DNA from: Parvibaculum sp. | Lineage (GTDB): Bacteria > Pseudomonadota > Alphaproteobacteria > Parvibaculales > Parvibaculaceae | NCBI GenBank assembly: GCA_002694985.1 | Contig: NZNS01000005.1 | Coordinates: 292,986-356,985 of the forward strand | Reading direction: 5' to 3' | Length of the DNA stretch: 64,000 bases | Shown: positions 26,803-35,754 of the stretch, piece after piece | How the letters are laid out: every line of letters starts with the position of its first letter | Numbering within the stretch: position 1 is the first letter of the stretch | Notes under the pieces: generated by a model | The model's input: the letters and a program-made list of their open reading frames with translations, nothing else | What the model was told of the DNA's origin: nothing | Database searches by the model: none | Translations under genes and position numbers: made by a program

Positions 26803-27995
26803 TTCAGTCTTTCGATGGCGACCGCTGTCGCCTCGCCGCCGCCGATGCAGAGCGAGGCTATGCCCCGCTTCGTATCTGTCTGCTTCAGGGCGTTGAGAAG
26901 CGTCACGAGGATACGTGCGCCTGACGCACCAATCGGATGGCCAAGCGCGCAAGCACCGCCATAAATGTTCATGTTCTCGTGACTGAGATCTAGATCACGT
27001 ATCGCCGCCATCGCGACCACGGCAAAAGCCTCGTTGACCTCCCAGATATCCACCTCGTTTTTCGACCAGCCTGTCTTGTCTAGAAGCTTGGTAATCGCGC
27101 CAACCGGCGCCGTCGAAAACCAGGCGGGCGCCTGCGCATGCATGGCCTGGCCGCGAATGGCGGCAAGCGGCGTAAGCCCCCTCCGCTCCGCTTCCGACAA
27201 GCGCATCAAGACAAGCGCCGCCGCACCGTCCGAGATCGAACTTGAATTGGCAGCCGTCACGGAGCCACCCGCAGCGAAGGCCGGTTTCAGCGTCGGAACC
27301 TTTGCAGGATCGGCGCTCATCGGCTGTTCGTCGTTTACGACTTCGACGGCACCCTTCCGTGTCGCCACTTCGACCGGCACAATTTCATGCGAGAAGGTGC
27401 CGTCCTCGACCGCCCTCTTGGCGCGGCTCAAGGAAGCCACCGCATAGGCATCTTGCTGCTCGCGCGTGAATTGGTAGTGCTTGGCCGTCTCCTCCGCGTA
27501 GAAGCCCATCAGACGGCCCTCATAGGCATCCTCAAGCCCATCGAGAAACATGTGGTCCTTTACCTCGCCATGCCCAAGACGCATGCCGCCCCGGGCCTTG
27601 GGGAGCAGGTAAGGTGCGTTCGTCATGCTCTCCAAACCACCCGCAATGGCAACCTCCGCATTGCCGCCGGCAATCGCGTCATGCGCCATCATCGCGGCCT
27701 TCATACCCGAACCGCACATCTTGTTGACTGTCGTACAGGGGGTGCCCTCATCGAGCCCCGCACCAAGCGCCGCCTGCCGTGCCGGCGCCTGACCAAGACC
27801 GGCAGACAGAACGCACCCCATCAGCACTTCGTCCACAGCGGTCGGTGTCAGTCCTGCCCGCTCGACGGCCGCCTTGACCGCTATCGCACCGAGTTCCGGG
27901 CCTGTCTTCGCCGCAAGCGCACCTTGAAACCCTCCCATGGGGGTACGGGCCGCACTGACGATGACCACCGGATCCTTTTCGCTACCTTGTGCCAT
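26799..27995 (-). CDS. Acetyl-CoA acetyltransferase (thiolase)
   Basis: 398-residue degradative/biosynthetic thiolase that condenses or cleaves acetoacetyl-CoA. The acyl-enzyme Cys94 (NKMCGSGMKA), His353 (GHPIG) and Cys383 (CIGGGEA) form the catalytic set, and NEAFAVV is also present. In this neighbourhood it could process acetoacetate carbon from leucine breakdown, though thiolases serve several routes (PHB, mevalonate, beta-oxidation). Monocistronic, divergent from the PAP2 gene. Confidence 0.94.
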   Translation of the reverse strand: MAQGSEKDPVVIVSAARTPMGGFQGALAAKTGPELGAIAVKAAVERAGLTPTAVDEVLMGCVLSAGLGQAPARQAALGAGLDEGTPCTTVNKMCGSGMKAAMMAHDAIAGGNAEVAIAGGLESMTNAPYLLPKARGGMRLGHGEVKDHMFLDGLEDAYEGRLMGFYAEETAKHYQFTREQQDAYAVASLSRAKRAVEDGTFSHEIVPVEVATRKGAVEVVNDEQPMSADPAKVPTLKPAFAAGGSVTAANSSSISDGAAALVLMRLSEAERRGLTPLAAIRGQAMHAQAPAWFSTAPVGAITKLLDKTGWSKNEVDIWEVNEAFAVVAMAAIRDLDLSHENMNIYGGACALGHPIGASGARILVTLLNALKQTDTKRGIASLCIGGGEATAVAIERLN

Positions 27996-28101
27996 GAGTT
28001 CTTTTCCACGCTAGAGTTAGACCAACCGGCCAGGATTCGTCAGAAAACCTAGCCTAGAAACACGTGCCGCCAAACAGGGGGCCAAAGAAGGGGGGAAACG
28101 G

Positions 28102-28992
28102 GTGGAAACTTTCCTGCACGACATGAGCTGGGTGCTCCCCTTTCGTAGCGACATGGCCACGATAGTCTTCAATGGCTTCACCTTCCTCGGCTACACGCCC
28201 TTCTTCCTGATCTTCCTGCCCATCGGCTATTGGCTCTGGGACCGCAAGCTATTTACGAGACTGACCGTCCTCATCGCCATCACCGCTATCCTTAATGGCT
28301 GGCTTAAAGACTTCTGGCAGGACGCACGCCCCGACCCCGCCTTCCAGCTCGACGGCGACCGCGTCGCAGATTCCTATGGCCTTCCCTCCGGCCACGCACA
28401 GGTTGCTATCGCCATGTGGTTCTGGCTCGCTTACGAGATGAAGCGCCGGTGGGCCTGGGGGGTGGCAGCTTTTATCGCCGCCGGTGTCTGCTTCAGCCGC
28501 CTCTATCTAGGCGTACATGACGTCGAGGATGTGCTCGCGGGGATCGCCCTCGGCCTTCTCAGCCTAGCGGTTTTCGCCGTTCTGGTTCACGAAAACGTCG
28601 TGGCGCGTTGGCGACAGCTTCCGGCCTGGATCGACTTCGCCGTCATTCTTGCGGCTATCCCCCTTCTTTGGGTTATCTGGCCGCAGGGCGAAGATCCGAC
28701 AGGCATTGCATCCGTGCTATTCCTTTTTTTCGGCTGGTTCGCAGGTGCCGCGCTCGATCGCAAGGCGGCGCCCGAAGAACCTGTCCTTCCGGCCTGGTGG
28801 CTCCGCATCGTCATGGCTGTTGGCGGAATTGTTGGCCTTTTCATCCTGCGTGCGGGACTCATGAGTGGCGGCATCGTCATCGGCCTGCCCGAAGCAATCA
28901 CGGGCTACGTCGCCGTCACCATCATGGGGCTCTATGCGACGTGGATCGCTCCGGCGATCTTCCGCACGCTGAGGCTGATGAAGCAGCCCTGA
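28102..28992 (+). CDS. PAP2-superfamily membrane phosphatase
   Basis: 296-residue integral membrane protein with about eight hydrophobic helices. The three acid-phosphatase motifs are present: Lys69 to Arg76-Pro77 (KDFWQDARP), PSGH (95-98) and SRLYLGVHDVED (Ser132, Arg133, His139, Asp143). Such enzymes dephosphorylate lipid phosphates (phosphatidate, undecaprenyl pyrophosphate). The start is taken as GTG 28102 with a GGGGGGAAAC stretch before it; a slightly later Met is possible. Ends 4 bp from convergent ivd. Confidence 0.9.
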   Translation: METFLHDMSWVLPFRSDMATIVFNGFTFLGYTPFFLIFLPIGYWLWDRKLFTRLTVLIAITAILNGWLKDFWQDARPDPAFQLDGDRVADSYGLPSGHAQVAIAMWFWLAYEMKRRWAWGVAAFIAAGVCFSRLYLGVHDVEDVLAGIALGLLSLAVFAVLVHENVVARWRQLPAWIDFAVILAAIPLLWVIWPQGEDPTGIASVLFLFFGWFAGAALDRKAAPEEPVLPAWWLRIVMAVGGIVGLFILRAGLMSGGIVIGLPEAITGYVAVTIMGLYATWIAPAIFRTLRLMKQP

Positions 28993-28996
28993 ACGA

Positions 28997-30175
28997 CTAC
29001 GCAGTCTCGTTGAAGAGTTCGCGGCCGATCAGCATGCGGCGGATCTCGCTTGTCCCCGCCCCGATCTCGTAAAGCTTGGCGTCGCGGAGCAGGCGGCCCG
29101 TCGAATAGTCGTTGATATAGCCATTGCCGCCCAGCGTCTGGATAGCTTCAAGCGCCATCCATGTTGCCTTCTCCGCCGCATAGAGGATCGCACCAGCCGC
29201 GTCCTTGCGCGTCGTTTGACCTCGGTCGCAGGCTTTCGCCACTGCATAGACATAGGCGCGGCAGGCATTCATCGTTGAATACATGTCGGCAAGCTTGCCC
29301 TGCATGAGCTGGAACGTACCGATAGGCTCACCGAACTGTTTGCGCTCATGGACGTAGGGTATGACTGCATCCATGCAGGCCTGCATGATGCCGAGCGGGC
29401 CGGCGGCAAGCACCGCGCGCTCATAGTCGAGGCCGGACATCAGCACGCGCACGCCTTCGTTCAATTTGCCCAGAATATTTTCTTCAGGCACTTCGCAATC
29501 CTCGAATACAAGTTCGGCCGTGTTGGAGCCACGCATACCGAGCTTGTCGAGTTTCTGGGCAGGGCGAAAACCCTTCATACCCTTCTCGATCAGGAAAGGC
29601 GTAATGCCCCTCGGCCCCGCACTTGCGTCCGTCTTCGCGTAGACAATCAATATTTCGGCATCGGGACCGTTGGTGATCCACATCTTGTTGCCGTTGAGAA
29701 TATAACGGTCGCCTTGTTTATCCGCTTTGAGGCGCATCGAAACGACATCCGAGCCCGCGCCAGGCTCTGACATGGCAAGCGCGCCGACATGCTCACCGGA
29801 TATGAGCTTCGGCAGATATTTCTGTTTCTGTGTATCGGTGCCCCAACGCCGCAACTGATTTACGCAGAGATTGGAATGGGCGCCATAGGAAAGACCTACG
29901 CTGGCCGAACCACGGCTGATCTCCTCCGTCGCCACCACATGTTCCAGGTAACCGAGGCCCGCTCCACCAAACTCCTCCTCGACCGTTATGCCCAGGAGGC
30001 CTAGCTCACCAAGCTGAGGCCAGAGATCGCGAGGAAACTCGTTCGAGCGGTCAATCTCCGCCGCACGCGGTGTGATCTTGTCTGCCGTGAAAGCGCGTAC
30101 TGTGTCGCGGATCATGTCGGCGGTATCGCCAAGATCAAAGTCCAGCGACGGATATTCGTTCGGAAGCATGAGCAT
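28997..30175 (-). CDS. ivd: Isovaleryl-CoA dehydrogenase
   Basis: FAD-dependent acyl-CoA dehydrogenase (392 residues) oxidising isovaleryl-CoA to 3-methylcrotonyl-CoA, the substrate of MccAB. The catalytic base is Glu252 in [14 protein letters not shown], the location peculiar to isovaleryl-CoA dehydrogenases, while the usual C-terminal Glu of other family members is replaced in [24 protein letters not shown] and KMWITNGPD form the flavin site. It is transcribed separately from mccBA, about 3 kb away, with the thiolase and PAP2 genes between. Confidence 0.94.
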   Translation of the reverse strand: MLMLPNEYPSLDFDLGDTADMIRDTVRAFTADKITPRAAEIDRSNEFPRDLWPQLGELGLLGITVEEEFGGAGLGYLEHVVATEEISRGSASVGLSYGAHSNLCVNQLRRWGTDTQKQKYLPKLISGEHVGALAMSEPGAGSDVVSMRLKADKQGDRYILNGNKMWITNGPDAEILIVYAKTDASAGPRGITPFLIEKGMKGFRPAQKLDKLGMRGSNTAELVFEDCEVPEENILGKLNEGVRVLMSGLDYERAVLAAGPLGIMQACMDAVIPYVHERKQFGEPIGTFQLMQGKLADMYSTMNACRAYVYAVAKACDRGQTTRKDAAGAILYAAEKATWMALEAIQTLGGNGYINDYSTGRLLRDAKLYEIGAGTSEIRRMLIGRELFNETA

Positions 30176-30221
30176 TTCCTGCTATTGCCGGGCGTTTTTT
30201 GCCACGCCTCTATACAAACCG

Positions 30222-30250
30222 TCACAGTCTCAACGAAGCAGAGTCTGTGA
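30222..30250. other. Near-perfect inverted repeat upstream of ivd
   Basis: TCACAG-t-CTC (30222-30231) and GAG-t-CTGTGA (30241-30250) pair except for one central mismatch, with a 9-base loop. It lies between the kelch gene end and the ivd start, so it may be a terminator of the former without a good T-tract or an operator of the latter. Confidence 0.4.
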
Positions 30251-30252
30251 TC

Positions 30253-31266
30253 TCATTCCGTGGAATATATATCAACAACATCGGATTCCGTGAAAACCGT
30301 GAACACACCCGCGCCTGGGCTGCCCCCTACAACCACGAACTTTCCATCGGTAGCGGCAGCGACCGCACCATGACGAGGCGTGGGCAGAGGCTTGGCCTTT
30401 TCCCACCGTCCATTGGCAAGATCGAGAATGAAATGGTCGCCATAGGTGCGCGGCGGAACCTGCTGTTCTCCCCCTGTCACATGCACCTTACCATCAAGAA
30501 GCGCGGCCACATGCCCGGACCGTGGCGTTGGCAAGGAAGGCCCTCTTTGCCAACGCCCCGTCGATGGATCGAAGACATCGACGCGTGAGGTCGCCGCACC
30601 GTTCGAGAGCCCGCCAATGGCATAGATAAGCCCGTCAACCTCAACATAGGCCGCAGCAACCCGCGGTGCAGGCATGGCGTCACCCGTCATCTCCCATTTG
30701 TCCCCGCCTGGATCGTAAGCCCACACACGTGTGGCACTGTTCCCACGTCCGCCGATCGCATAAATCTTGCCACCAACCGGAATAAACCCATGCCCTGCCC
30801 GCTTGCCCGGCATATCGGCAATGCTCAACCATGTGCCCACACGCGGATCGTAGACCCAGGCACGGGAAGTATCTCCGCCCTCCGTCGCATCTCCGAACAC
30901 GCCCGTTCCCTGTGGCGACATGAAGTCCGGCCGCTGCGGCGCCGGCGCTTCATAGCCGCCAGAGACGTAAAGTCTGCCACCCGACGCCGCCATGCCGAAT
31001 TGCTGAAGGCCCACGGGTAAGGCGGGGGCAGCGCGCCAGATGTCCCCGCGTATGTCGTAAATCTCGGCAACGGCCCGTGGTCCCGATGTACTGTCACCGC
31101 CGATTACGTAGAGATCGCCGCCCAGCACGGCTCCGCCAGCAAAGGCGCGGCCTGTGGACATGGGAGCACCTTCGCGCCAGCCAGATGCGGAAGCAAGGGC
31201 GGGCATAACTGCTGCGAGCAAAAGGGTGAGCGGAAGAATACTCCGCCATCTCAACGCATCGAACAT
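30253..31266 (-). CDS. Secreted kelch-repeat beta-propeller protein
   Basis: 337-residue exported protein. Signal peptide at residues 1-24 (LPLTLLLAAVMPALASA-SG); six kelch blades follow, each with the GG-hydrophobic-GG pattern (LYVIGG, LYVSGG, IYAIGG twice, VHVTGG, VVVGG), predicting a six-bladed beta-propeller in the periplasm or outside the cell. Start chosen at ATG 31266, preceded by GGCGGAGG. It is 25 bp downstream of mgtE and may be co-transcribed. Specific role is unknown; kelch propellers bind proteins or sugars. Confidence 0.85.
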   Translation of the reverse strand: MFDALRWRSILPLTLLLAAVMPALASASGWREGAPMSTGRAFAGGAVLGGDLYVIGGDSTSGPRAVAEIYDIRGDIWRAAPALPVGLQQFGMAASGGRLYVSGGYEAPAPQRPDFMSPQGTGVFGDATEGGDTSRAWVYDPRVGTWLSIADMPGKRAGHGFIPVGGKIYAIGGRGNSATRVWAYDPGGDKWEMTGDAMPAPRVAAAYVEVDGLIYAIGGLSNGAATSRVDVFDPSTGRWQRGPSLPTPRSGHVAALLDGKVHVTGGEQQVPPRTYGDHFILDLANGRWEKAKPLPTPRHGAVAAATDGKFVVVGGSPGAGVFTVFTESDVVDIYSTE

Positions 31267-31291
31267 GAAACCTCCGCCTGCCTTGCGGCGC

Positions 31292-32677
31292 TCAATAGAA
31301 CAGGACCAGCGCTGCAAGCCCGAGAAAAGAGAAGAAACCAACCACATCTGTCATCGTCGTCACGAAAACGGCAGAAGACACTGCCGGATCCACCCCGATC
31401 CTATCAAGCCCCAGCGGAATGAGAATGCCCGACAGACAGGCGGCTATGAGATTGATAAGGGTGGATGCGGCGATAACGCCGCCCAGCGCAATATCCCCGA
31501 AAACAAGAAACACGAGACAACCGAGAACAACGGCAAAAAGAAGACCGTTGACGATACCCACCAGGAACTCGCGAAGGATCGTGCGCCGGACGTTGAAATT
31601 GACAAGATCGCGCGTTGCAAGCGCTCTCACTGTGACCGTCATGGTCTGCGTACCGGCATTGCCGCCCATGGAAGCGACAATCGGCATGAGTACGGCAAGC
31701 GCCACCATCTTCTCGATCGATGCATCGAAAAGCGCAATCACCGCAGCCGCAATGACAGCGGTGAACAGGTTCACGAAAAGCCAGGGAAAGCGGCTGCGTG
31801 TCGTCTGAAAAACAGAGTCCGATATCGCTTCCTCGCCGACACCGGCAAGTAGGCGGATATCCTCGGCCGCTTCCTCGCTGATAACCTCGACAATATCGTC
31901 CACCGTGATGACGCCAACGAGACGGCCCGCATCATCCACCACGGCGGCAGAGATGAGGTCGTATTTGCCGAACTGAAGGGCGACATCCTCCTGGTCCATG
32001 GTCACCGGAATGAGCGTTTGCTCGGTTTCCATGATCTCGGAAATCTTGACCGGCCTCTTCATGCGCATGACGCGCGATAAAGGCACCGTACCCGCAGGCT
32101 TGTACCCCGCATCGACCACGAAGATTTCGTAGAACTCGTCCGGCAGATCATCCGCCTCGCGCAGATAGTCGATGGTTTGCCCGACATCCCAATACGGCGG
32201 CACGGCAACAAGCTCGCGCTGCATGAGGCGGCCGGCTGAATATTCGGGATAGTCAAGCGACTGTTCGAGGGCTGCTCGCTCCGTAGCGGGCAGTTGTTCG
32301 AGGATCAGCCGCTGCTCCGCCTCGTCCATATCCTCGAGGAGATAAACGGCGTCGTCCGAATCCATTTCAGTGAGCGCTGCGGCGATGTCCTTCGGATCGA
32401 GAAGCTCGATCACGTGGTCGCGGATGCTCTCGTCGAGTTCGCTCAAAACCTCGGGATTGAGGTCCGTGCCAAGCATGCGCACGAGGTCTTCGCGCTCATC
32501 GTTACGCAAGAGTTCGAAAAGCTCGGCAAGATCGGCAGGACGAAGCGGCAGCACGAGCTCGCGGGCCTGCGGCGCATCTGCGCGGTCTACGGCATCGACA
32601 ACCGAGCGCACGAAGCTCGGCGAGAGGGCTTCCTCCGCCGTCTCCTCCGGGGCATTTGTGAGAGCCTGATCGGCCAA
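31292..32677 (-). CDS. mgtE: Magnesium transporter MgtE
   Basis: 461-residue Mg2+ channel gated by cytosolic magnesium. The acidic N-domain (ADLAELFELL, LDPKDIAAALTEMDSDDAV, LLEDMDEAEQ), a CBS pair (about 130-255), and five transmembrane helices with the conserved PIVASMGGNAGTQTM and TTMTDVVGFFSFLG segments are all present. A TTG at 32677 is taken as start because it follows AGGGAG and gives the normal MgtE length; the longer frame starting at 32830 adds unrelated sequence. I saw no M-box-like leader. Confidence 0.93.
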   Translation of the reverse strand: MADQALTNAPEETAEEALSPSFVRSVVDAVDRADAPQARELVLPLRPADLAELFELLRNDEREDLVRMLGTDLNPEVLSELDESIRDHVIELLDPKDIAAALTEMDSDDAVYLLEDMDEAEQRLILEQLPATERAALEQSLDYPEYSAGRLMQRELVAVPPYWDVGQTIDYLREADDLPDEFYEIFVVDAGYKPAGTVPLSRVMRMKRPVKISEIMETEQTLIPVTMDQEDVALQFGKYDLISAAVVDDAGRLVGVITVDDIVEVISEEAAEDIRLLAGVGEEAISDSVFQTTRSRFPWLFVNLFTAVIAAAVIALFDASIEKMVALAVLMPIVASMGGNAGTQTMTVTVRALATRDLVNFNVRRTILREFLVGIVNGLLFAVVLGCLVFLVFGDIALGGVIAASTLINLIAACLSGILIPLGLDRIGVDPAVSSAVFVTTMTDVVGFFSFLGLAALVLFY

Positions 32678-32915
32678 GCAGCGCTCCCTGTGAATCGCAG
32701 GTTCGAGTTGTGGGGAGTGTGCGCTATTTGCCCCCGGCCTACTAGCCGGTCCGGCATGAAAAACCTCGGCAAACCGCGAAAAACCGATGCAGAGAAAAGA
32801 ACGGCAACTGGCACGCCGCTGTCGACGCACCTGTTCGGGCGAGGACCGGATAAAACCGTAAAACAGATACTCGGCTGGATAGATAAAGGCCCTTTGAAAA
32901 GCCTCAAATCTCAGA

Positions 32916-33002
32916 TGGTGCGGTCGAGAAGACTCGAACTTCCACGGGAGTTACCCCACAGCGACCTCAACGCTGCGCGTCTACCAATTCCGCCACGACC
33001 GC
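32916..33002 (-). tRNA. tRNA-Leu (anticodon GAG)
   Basis: Cloverleaf on the minus strand: acceptor stem GCGGTCG/CGACCGC, D-arm GCGGAATTGGTAGACGC, anticodon stem CAGCG/CGCTG around loop TTGAGGT (anticodon GAG), a long variable arm of leucine type (TGGGGTAACTCCCGT), T-arm with GTTCGAGTC, discriminator A, and an encoded CCA at 32918-32916. It reads CUC/CUU codons. It lies between cysH and mgtE. Confidence 0.97.
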
Positions 33003-33021
33003 ATTTTCGTGAGCCGGGCGG

Positions 33022-33049
33022 ATGTAACAAATCCCTGACGCTTGCTCAA
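33022..33049 (-). promoter_or_regulatory. Candidate promoter of tRNA-Leu
   Basis: On the minus strand TTGAGC (33049-33044) and TTACAT (33027-33022) are 16 bp apart and end 20 bp before the mature tRNA 5' end. The -10 match is weak. Confidence 0.4.
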
Positions 33050-33073
33050 GCGGCAAATCGCAGGGAAGCGCGC

Positions 33074-33898
33074 TTAAATGCCATCACCATCAATATTGCT
33101 GGGAAGATGGATGCCGCATTCGTCCTTATCCTTGCCGACCCAACGCCCGTCGCGATAGGAACCGCCTTCAGGAACCCGCTCCGTGCAAGGCATGCAGCCG
33201 ATGGAAAGGTAGTTATCCTTCACGAGCGGATGGCGCGGCAGCTTGTGCTGATCCAGATAGGCTTCCAGGTCTTCCTGTCCCCATTCCGCGAGCGGATTGA
33301 CCTTGAAACGTGTGCCGCTGGCCGAGCCTGGCTCGCCGGTGCCGCGGACCTTCTCTTCCTCGATAGCCTCCATTGCAGAACGCGCACTCGTCTGAAAGCG
33401 CTTGCGCCCCGTAATCGAGGCGTCAAAGCCCTCAAGCGCACGCTCCAGCGGTAGCACCTTGCGGATGAAGCAGCAGGCATCCGGATCGGCATTCCAAAGC
33501 CCGCCATTCGGATCCTTCACTGCAAGATCGCCCGGATGGGGCCCGACAGAACGAATATCCATCAGGCCGAGCCTGTCTTGCAGACGGTCGCGATAACGCA
33601 GCGTCTCACCAAAAAGTTTGCCGGTATTGAGGAAGATCACGGGCGTCGCGGGGTCGACCTGCGCCACCATGTGAAGCAGCACAGCGGATTCCGCCCCGAA
33701 GGACGAAACCACGGCAATCTTGCCCGGAAATTCGGTCTTGATGACGGATTCGAGGAGCTCGATGCCGCCAAGGCCCGTATTTCTGTCGCGAATACGCTGC
33801 AACGCGGGCGACACGACGGTTGCCGCATCCATGACAGCCGCACGATCCGCGCTCATGGCCGCTGTGCCCGGCCGCTTTCTGAGATCGATAGCTGTCAT
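33074..33898 (-). CDS. cysH: Adenylyl-sulfate (APS) reductase, thioredoxin-dependent
   Basis: Reduces adenosine 5'-phosphosulfate to sulfite in assimilatory sulfate reduction. 274 residues, PP-loop-type fold with SSFGAESAVLLHMV. The four iron-sulfur cysteines (Cys142, Cys143 in DACCFIRK; Cys235, Cys238 in CMPC) mark the APS-using, [4Fe-4S] class rather than the PAPS class; the catalytic Cys261 is in DECGIH. It overlaps the upstream siroheme-synthesis gene by 4 bp, linking sulfite production to the cofactor of sulfite reductase. Confidence 0.95.
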   Translation of the reverse strand: MTAIDLRKRPGTAAMSADRAAVMDAATVVSPALQRIRDRNTGLGGIELLESVIKTEFPGKIAVVSSFGAESAVLLHMVAQVDPATPVIFLNTGKLFGETLRYRDRLQDRLGLMDIRSVGPHPGDLAVKDPNGGLWNADPDACCFIRKVLPLERALEGFDASITGRKRFQTSARSAMEAIEEEKVRGTGEPGSASGTRFKVNPLAEWGQEDLEAYLDQHKLPRHPLVKDNYLSIGCMPCTERVPEGGSYRDGRWVGKDKDECGIHLPSNIDGDGI

Positions 33899-34461
33899 GA
33901 AAGCCAGCCTTTCTCTTCGATATAAGCATCGGTTTTTTGGCCGATTTCCGCCAGTTCATGCCCTTCCGACCGCCAGGTCCGGCGCTGGCGCCCGAGTTCA
34001 TCGAGCCTGCCCGCCCATTCGGGTCCGAAAAGACCTTCGAGATATCGCCGGAGACGCCGCGCGAGCCCCGGCGATTTGCCGCCTGTCGAAACGGTGAACA
34101 CCAGATCCCCGCGTCGGACGACCGAGGGCACATGGAAATCGCAAAGCGGCTTCATGTCCTCGGTATTCACCAGCGCCCCGGCAGCGCGGGCCTGGCCCGC
34201 CAGCGCAACGCTTTCCTGATCGCCAAGCCCCGCCAGGAAGACAATATCGGCGGATTTCAGCGCTTCTTCGGACGGCCGGGCACCCTTGAGCCGCTTGCCC
34301 GCCTGCGCCGAAAAAGCCTCGGACGGCGCTGACGAATAAACCTCCAGCCCCGGCGCACCCGCGTCGTCGAGAACAGCCAGCCGCTTTCCAGCCGCCTCGC
34401 CCTCGCCGACCAGAATCACCTTGAGGGAACCAAGATCGAGCAGAATCGGAAACATGCGCAC
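33895..34461 (-). CDS. Precorrin-2 dehydrogenase/sirohydrochlorin ferrochelatase (CysG N-terminal domain only)
   Basis: 188-residue Met8p/CysG-N-like enzyme oxidising precorrin-2 and inserting iron to make siroheme. NAD-binding start MFPILLDLGSLKVILVGEGEAAGKRL, then DMKPLCDFHVPSVVRRGDLVFTVSTGGKSPGLARRLRRYLE, the family signature. The C-terminal uroporphyrinogen methyltransferase half of CysG is absent, so a separate CobA is expected elsewhere. Strong ribosome site GGGAGG before ATG. First gene of the unit with cysH. Confidence 0.92.
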   Translation of the reverse strand: MRMFPILLDLGSLKVILVGEGEAAGKRLAVLDDAGAPGLEVYSSAPSEAFSAQAGKRLKGARPSEEALKSADIVFLAGLGDQESVALAGQARAAGALVNTEDMKPLCDFHVPSVVRRGDLVFTVSTGGKSPGLARRLRRYLEGLFGPEWAGRLDELGRQRRTWRSEGHELAEIGQKTDAYIEEKGWLS

Positions 34462-34490
34462 CTCCCGGTGCTGTCTGATTTCCCATTAGA

Positions 34491-34535
34491 CATAGCAACT
34501 ATGCTCTATAATTCAACTATTGTTCGTATAATATT
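34491..34535 (-). promoter_or_regulatory. AT-rich promoter/operator region of the siroheme-cysH unit
   Basis: Upstream of the ferrochelatase gene the sequence turns AT-rich. It holds an inverted repeat CATAG-CAA-CTATG (34491-34503), a second CAACTATTG copy at 34514-34522, and -10-like TATAAT or ATTATA boxes at 34507 and 34527. Repeated ATAGTTG half-sites suggest a sulfur- or cysteine-responsive regulator, but I cannot name it. Confidence 0.4.
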
Positions 34536-34564
34536 TAGTTTCACATTACAAAAATGCAAAATAC

Positions 34565-34590
34565 AAAAAAGGGCCCGAAAAGGGCCCTTT
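34565..34590 (-). terminator. Intrinsic terminator of the fliN-like gene
   Basis: AAAGGGCCC (34568-34576) and GGGCCCTTT (34582-34590) with a 5-base loop. On the minus strand the stem is followed by a T-run. It lies 27 bp past the gene's stop. Confidence 0.88.
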
Positions 34591-34616
34591 CCCACAGATT
34601 TTCAATGTCCTTGAAC

Positions 34617-34880
34617 TCAGCCTTGCGCTGCACTGGCCTGCGAGGTGGAAAGGACAGAGGTAATGGAAACCGCTACCCGCTCGCCTTGAACGACGATTTC
34701 ACCGCGCGCGATAGGTACGTTATTGGCGAGTATCCAGATTTCCTCATCCTGCTTGGTGCCAAGCTCGATCACCGCACCACGCCCCATTTTCAGGAGCTGA
34801 TGAATCGGGAGCGAGGTCTTGCCAAGCACCACGGAGAGTTCGACATAGACGCTGTTGACGGAATTCACGAGCGACCCCAA
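34617..34880 (-). CDS. Short FliN-like flagellar motor switch protein (SpoA domain)
   Basis: 87-residue protein consisting of a single SpoA (FliN/FliM C-terminal) domain: VYVELSVVLGKTSLPIHQLLKMGRGAVIELG, then NVPIARGEIVVQGERVAVSIT. In the flagellar C-ring FliN binds the FliM C-terminus and helps export and switching. It stands alone with its own terminator, away from other flagellar genes, and lacks the N-terminal extension of many FliN proteins. Whether it is the main FliN or a paralogue cannot be told here. Confidence 0.88.
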   Translation of the reverse strand: MGSLVNSVNSVYVELSVVLGKTSLPIHQLLKMGRGAVIELGTKQDEEIWILANNVPIARGEIVVQGERVAVSITSVLSTSQASAAQG

Positions 34881-34930
34881 TTGCCCAAAGCACTGATACG
34901 TCAGTCAAAATCGCATGCTAGAGTTACTTC

Positions 34931-35614
34931 ATGGTTAAGCCGCTGACGATGACCGAAGAGGCCGCAGAGACGCTGGAATGGCGTATCTCCGATACCCCCG
35001 TGCCCTATGATGAAGCCGTGGCCGAAATGGAAAAAAGGGCCGCCGCCATCGCAGACGGAACCGCGCCGGAACTCGTCTGGCTGCTCGAACACCCCCCGCT
35101 CTACACGGCGGGCACGAGCGCCGATGCCCGCGATCTCATTGATCCGACACGCTTTCCCGTCTTTCGGACGGGCCGTGGCGGGCAATACACCTATCACGGC
35201 CCCGGCCAGCGCGTGGCTTATGTGATGCTGAACCTGAAGCGCCGGAAACCGGATGTGCGGACTTATGTGGAAGACCTGGAACGCTGGCTGATCGCCACGC
35301 TGGCCGAGTTCAACGTGACCGGTGAACTGCGCGAAGGCCGCGTGGGCGTCTGGGTCCGCCGCCCCGAGAAGGGAATGACGGCGGAAGACAAGATCGCGGC
35401 CATCGGTGTTCGCATCCGGAAATGGGTGACGTTTCATGGCGTTAGCCTGAATGTCGACCCGGATCTCGATCACTTTACGGGCATCGTCCCCTGCGGCATC
35501 AGCCAGCACGGCGTGACCAGCCTCGCCGATCTCGGCCTCACCGCGACAATGGCGGATGTCGACCTCGCCCTGAAGCGGACATTTGCCGGGGTCTTCGGCG
35601 GCGGCACCTCGTAA
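34931..35614 (+). CDS. lipB: Octanoyl-[acyl-carrier-protein]:protein octanoyltransferase
   Basis: Transfers octanoate from ACP to the lipoyl domains of E2 and GcvH proteins, the first step of lipoate synthesis. 227 residues; [19 protein letters not shown] is the family signature, and the catalytic Lys154 (EDKIAAIG) and Cys188 (GIVPCGI) are both present. Divergent from the fliN-like gene. A short GCCG/CGGC hairpin followed by T residues at 35647-35662 may end its transcript. Confidence 0.96.
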   Translation: MVKPLTMTEEAAETLEWRISDTPVPYDEAVAEMEKRAAAIADGTAPELVWLLEHPPLYTAGTSADARDLIDPTRFPVFRTGRGGQYTYHGPGQRVAYVMLNLKRRKPDVRTYVEDLERWLIATLAEFNVTGELREGRVGVWVRRPEKGMTAEDKIAAIGVRIRKWVTFHGVSLNVDPDLDHFTGIVPCGISQHGVTSLADLGLTATMADVDLALKRTFAGVFGGGTS

Positions 35615-35703
35615 ATCATCCGTAGACTGACATTATCCGGGGACAAGCCGGATTCGGCCTTTGCGACATGAACTTGCGCGTTCATCCGCACACGCTGCAT
35701 CAA

Positions 35704-35752
35704 CGACCGTCACACGAACGTCATGAAAACGTCACATAAGGACGACTTATCC
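35704..35752 (+). promoter_or_regulatory. Iteron element B (three CGTCA repeats at 11-bp spacing)
   Basis: On the plus strand CGTCA occurs at 35708-35712, 35719-35723 and 35730-35734, exactly 11 bp apart, with CTTATCC at 35746-35752. Element A (3442-3490, opposite strand) matches it at 36 of 49 positions. It lies between the convergent genes lipB and the bactofilin-like gene, just downstream of the lipB end, and again no protein gene follows. Most likely an OmpR/PhoB-type regulator site driving a short RNA; identity unknown. Confidence 0.55.
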
Positions 35753-35754
35753 TC

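Noticed and set aside
32678..32830. Longer MgtE start at 32830.
   Set aside because: It adds about 50 residues unlike MgtE; TTG 32677 with AGGGAG upstream gives the normal length.
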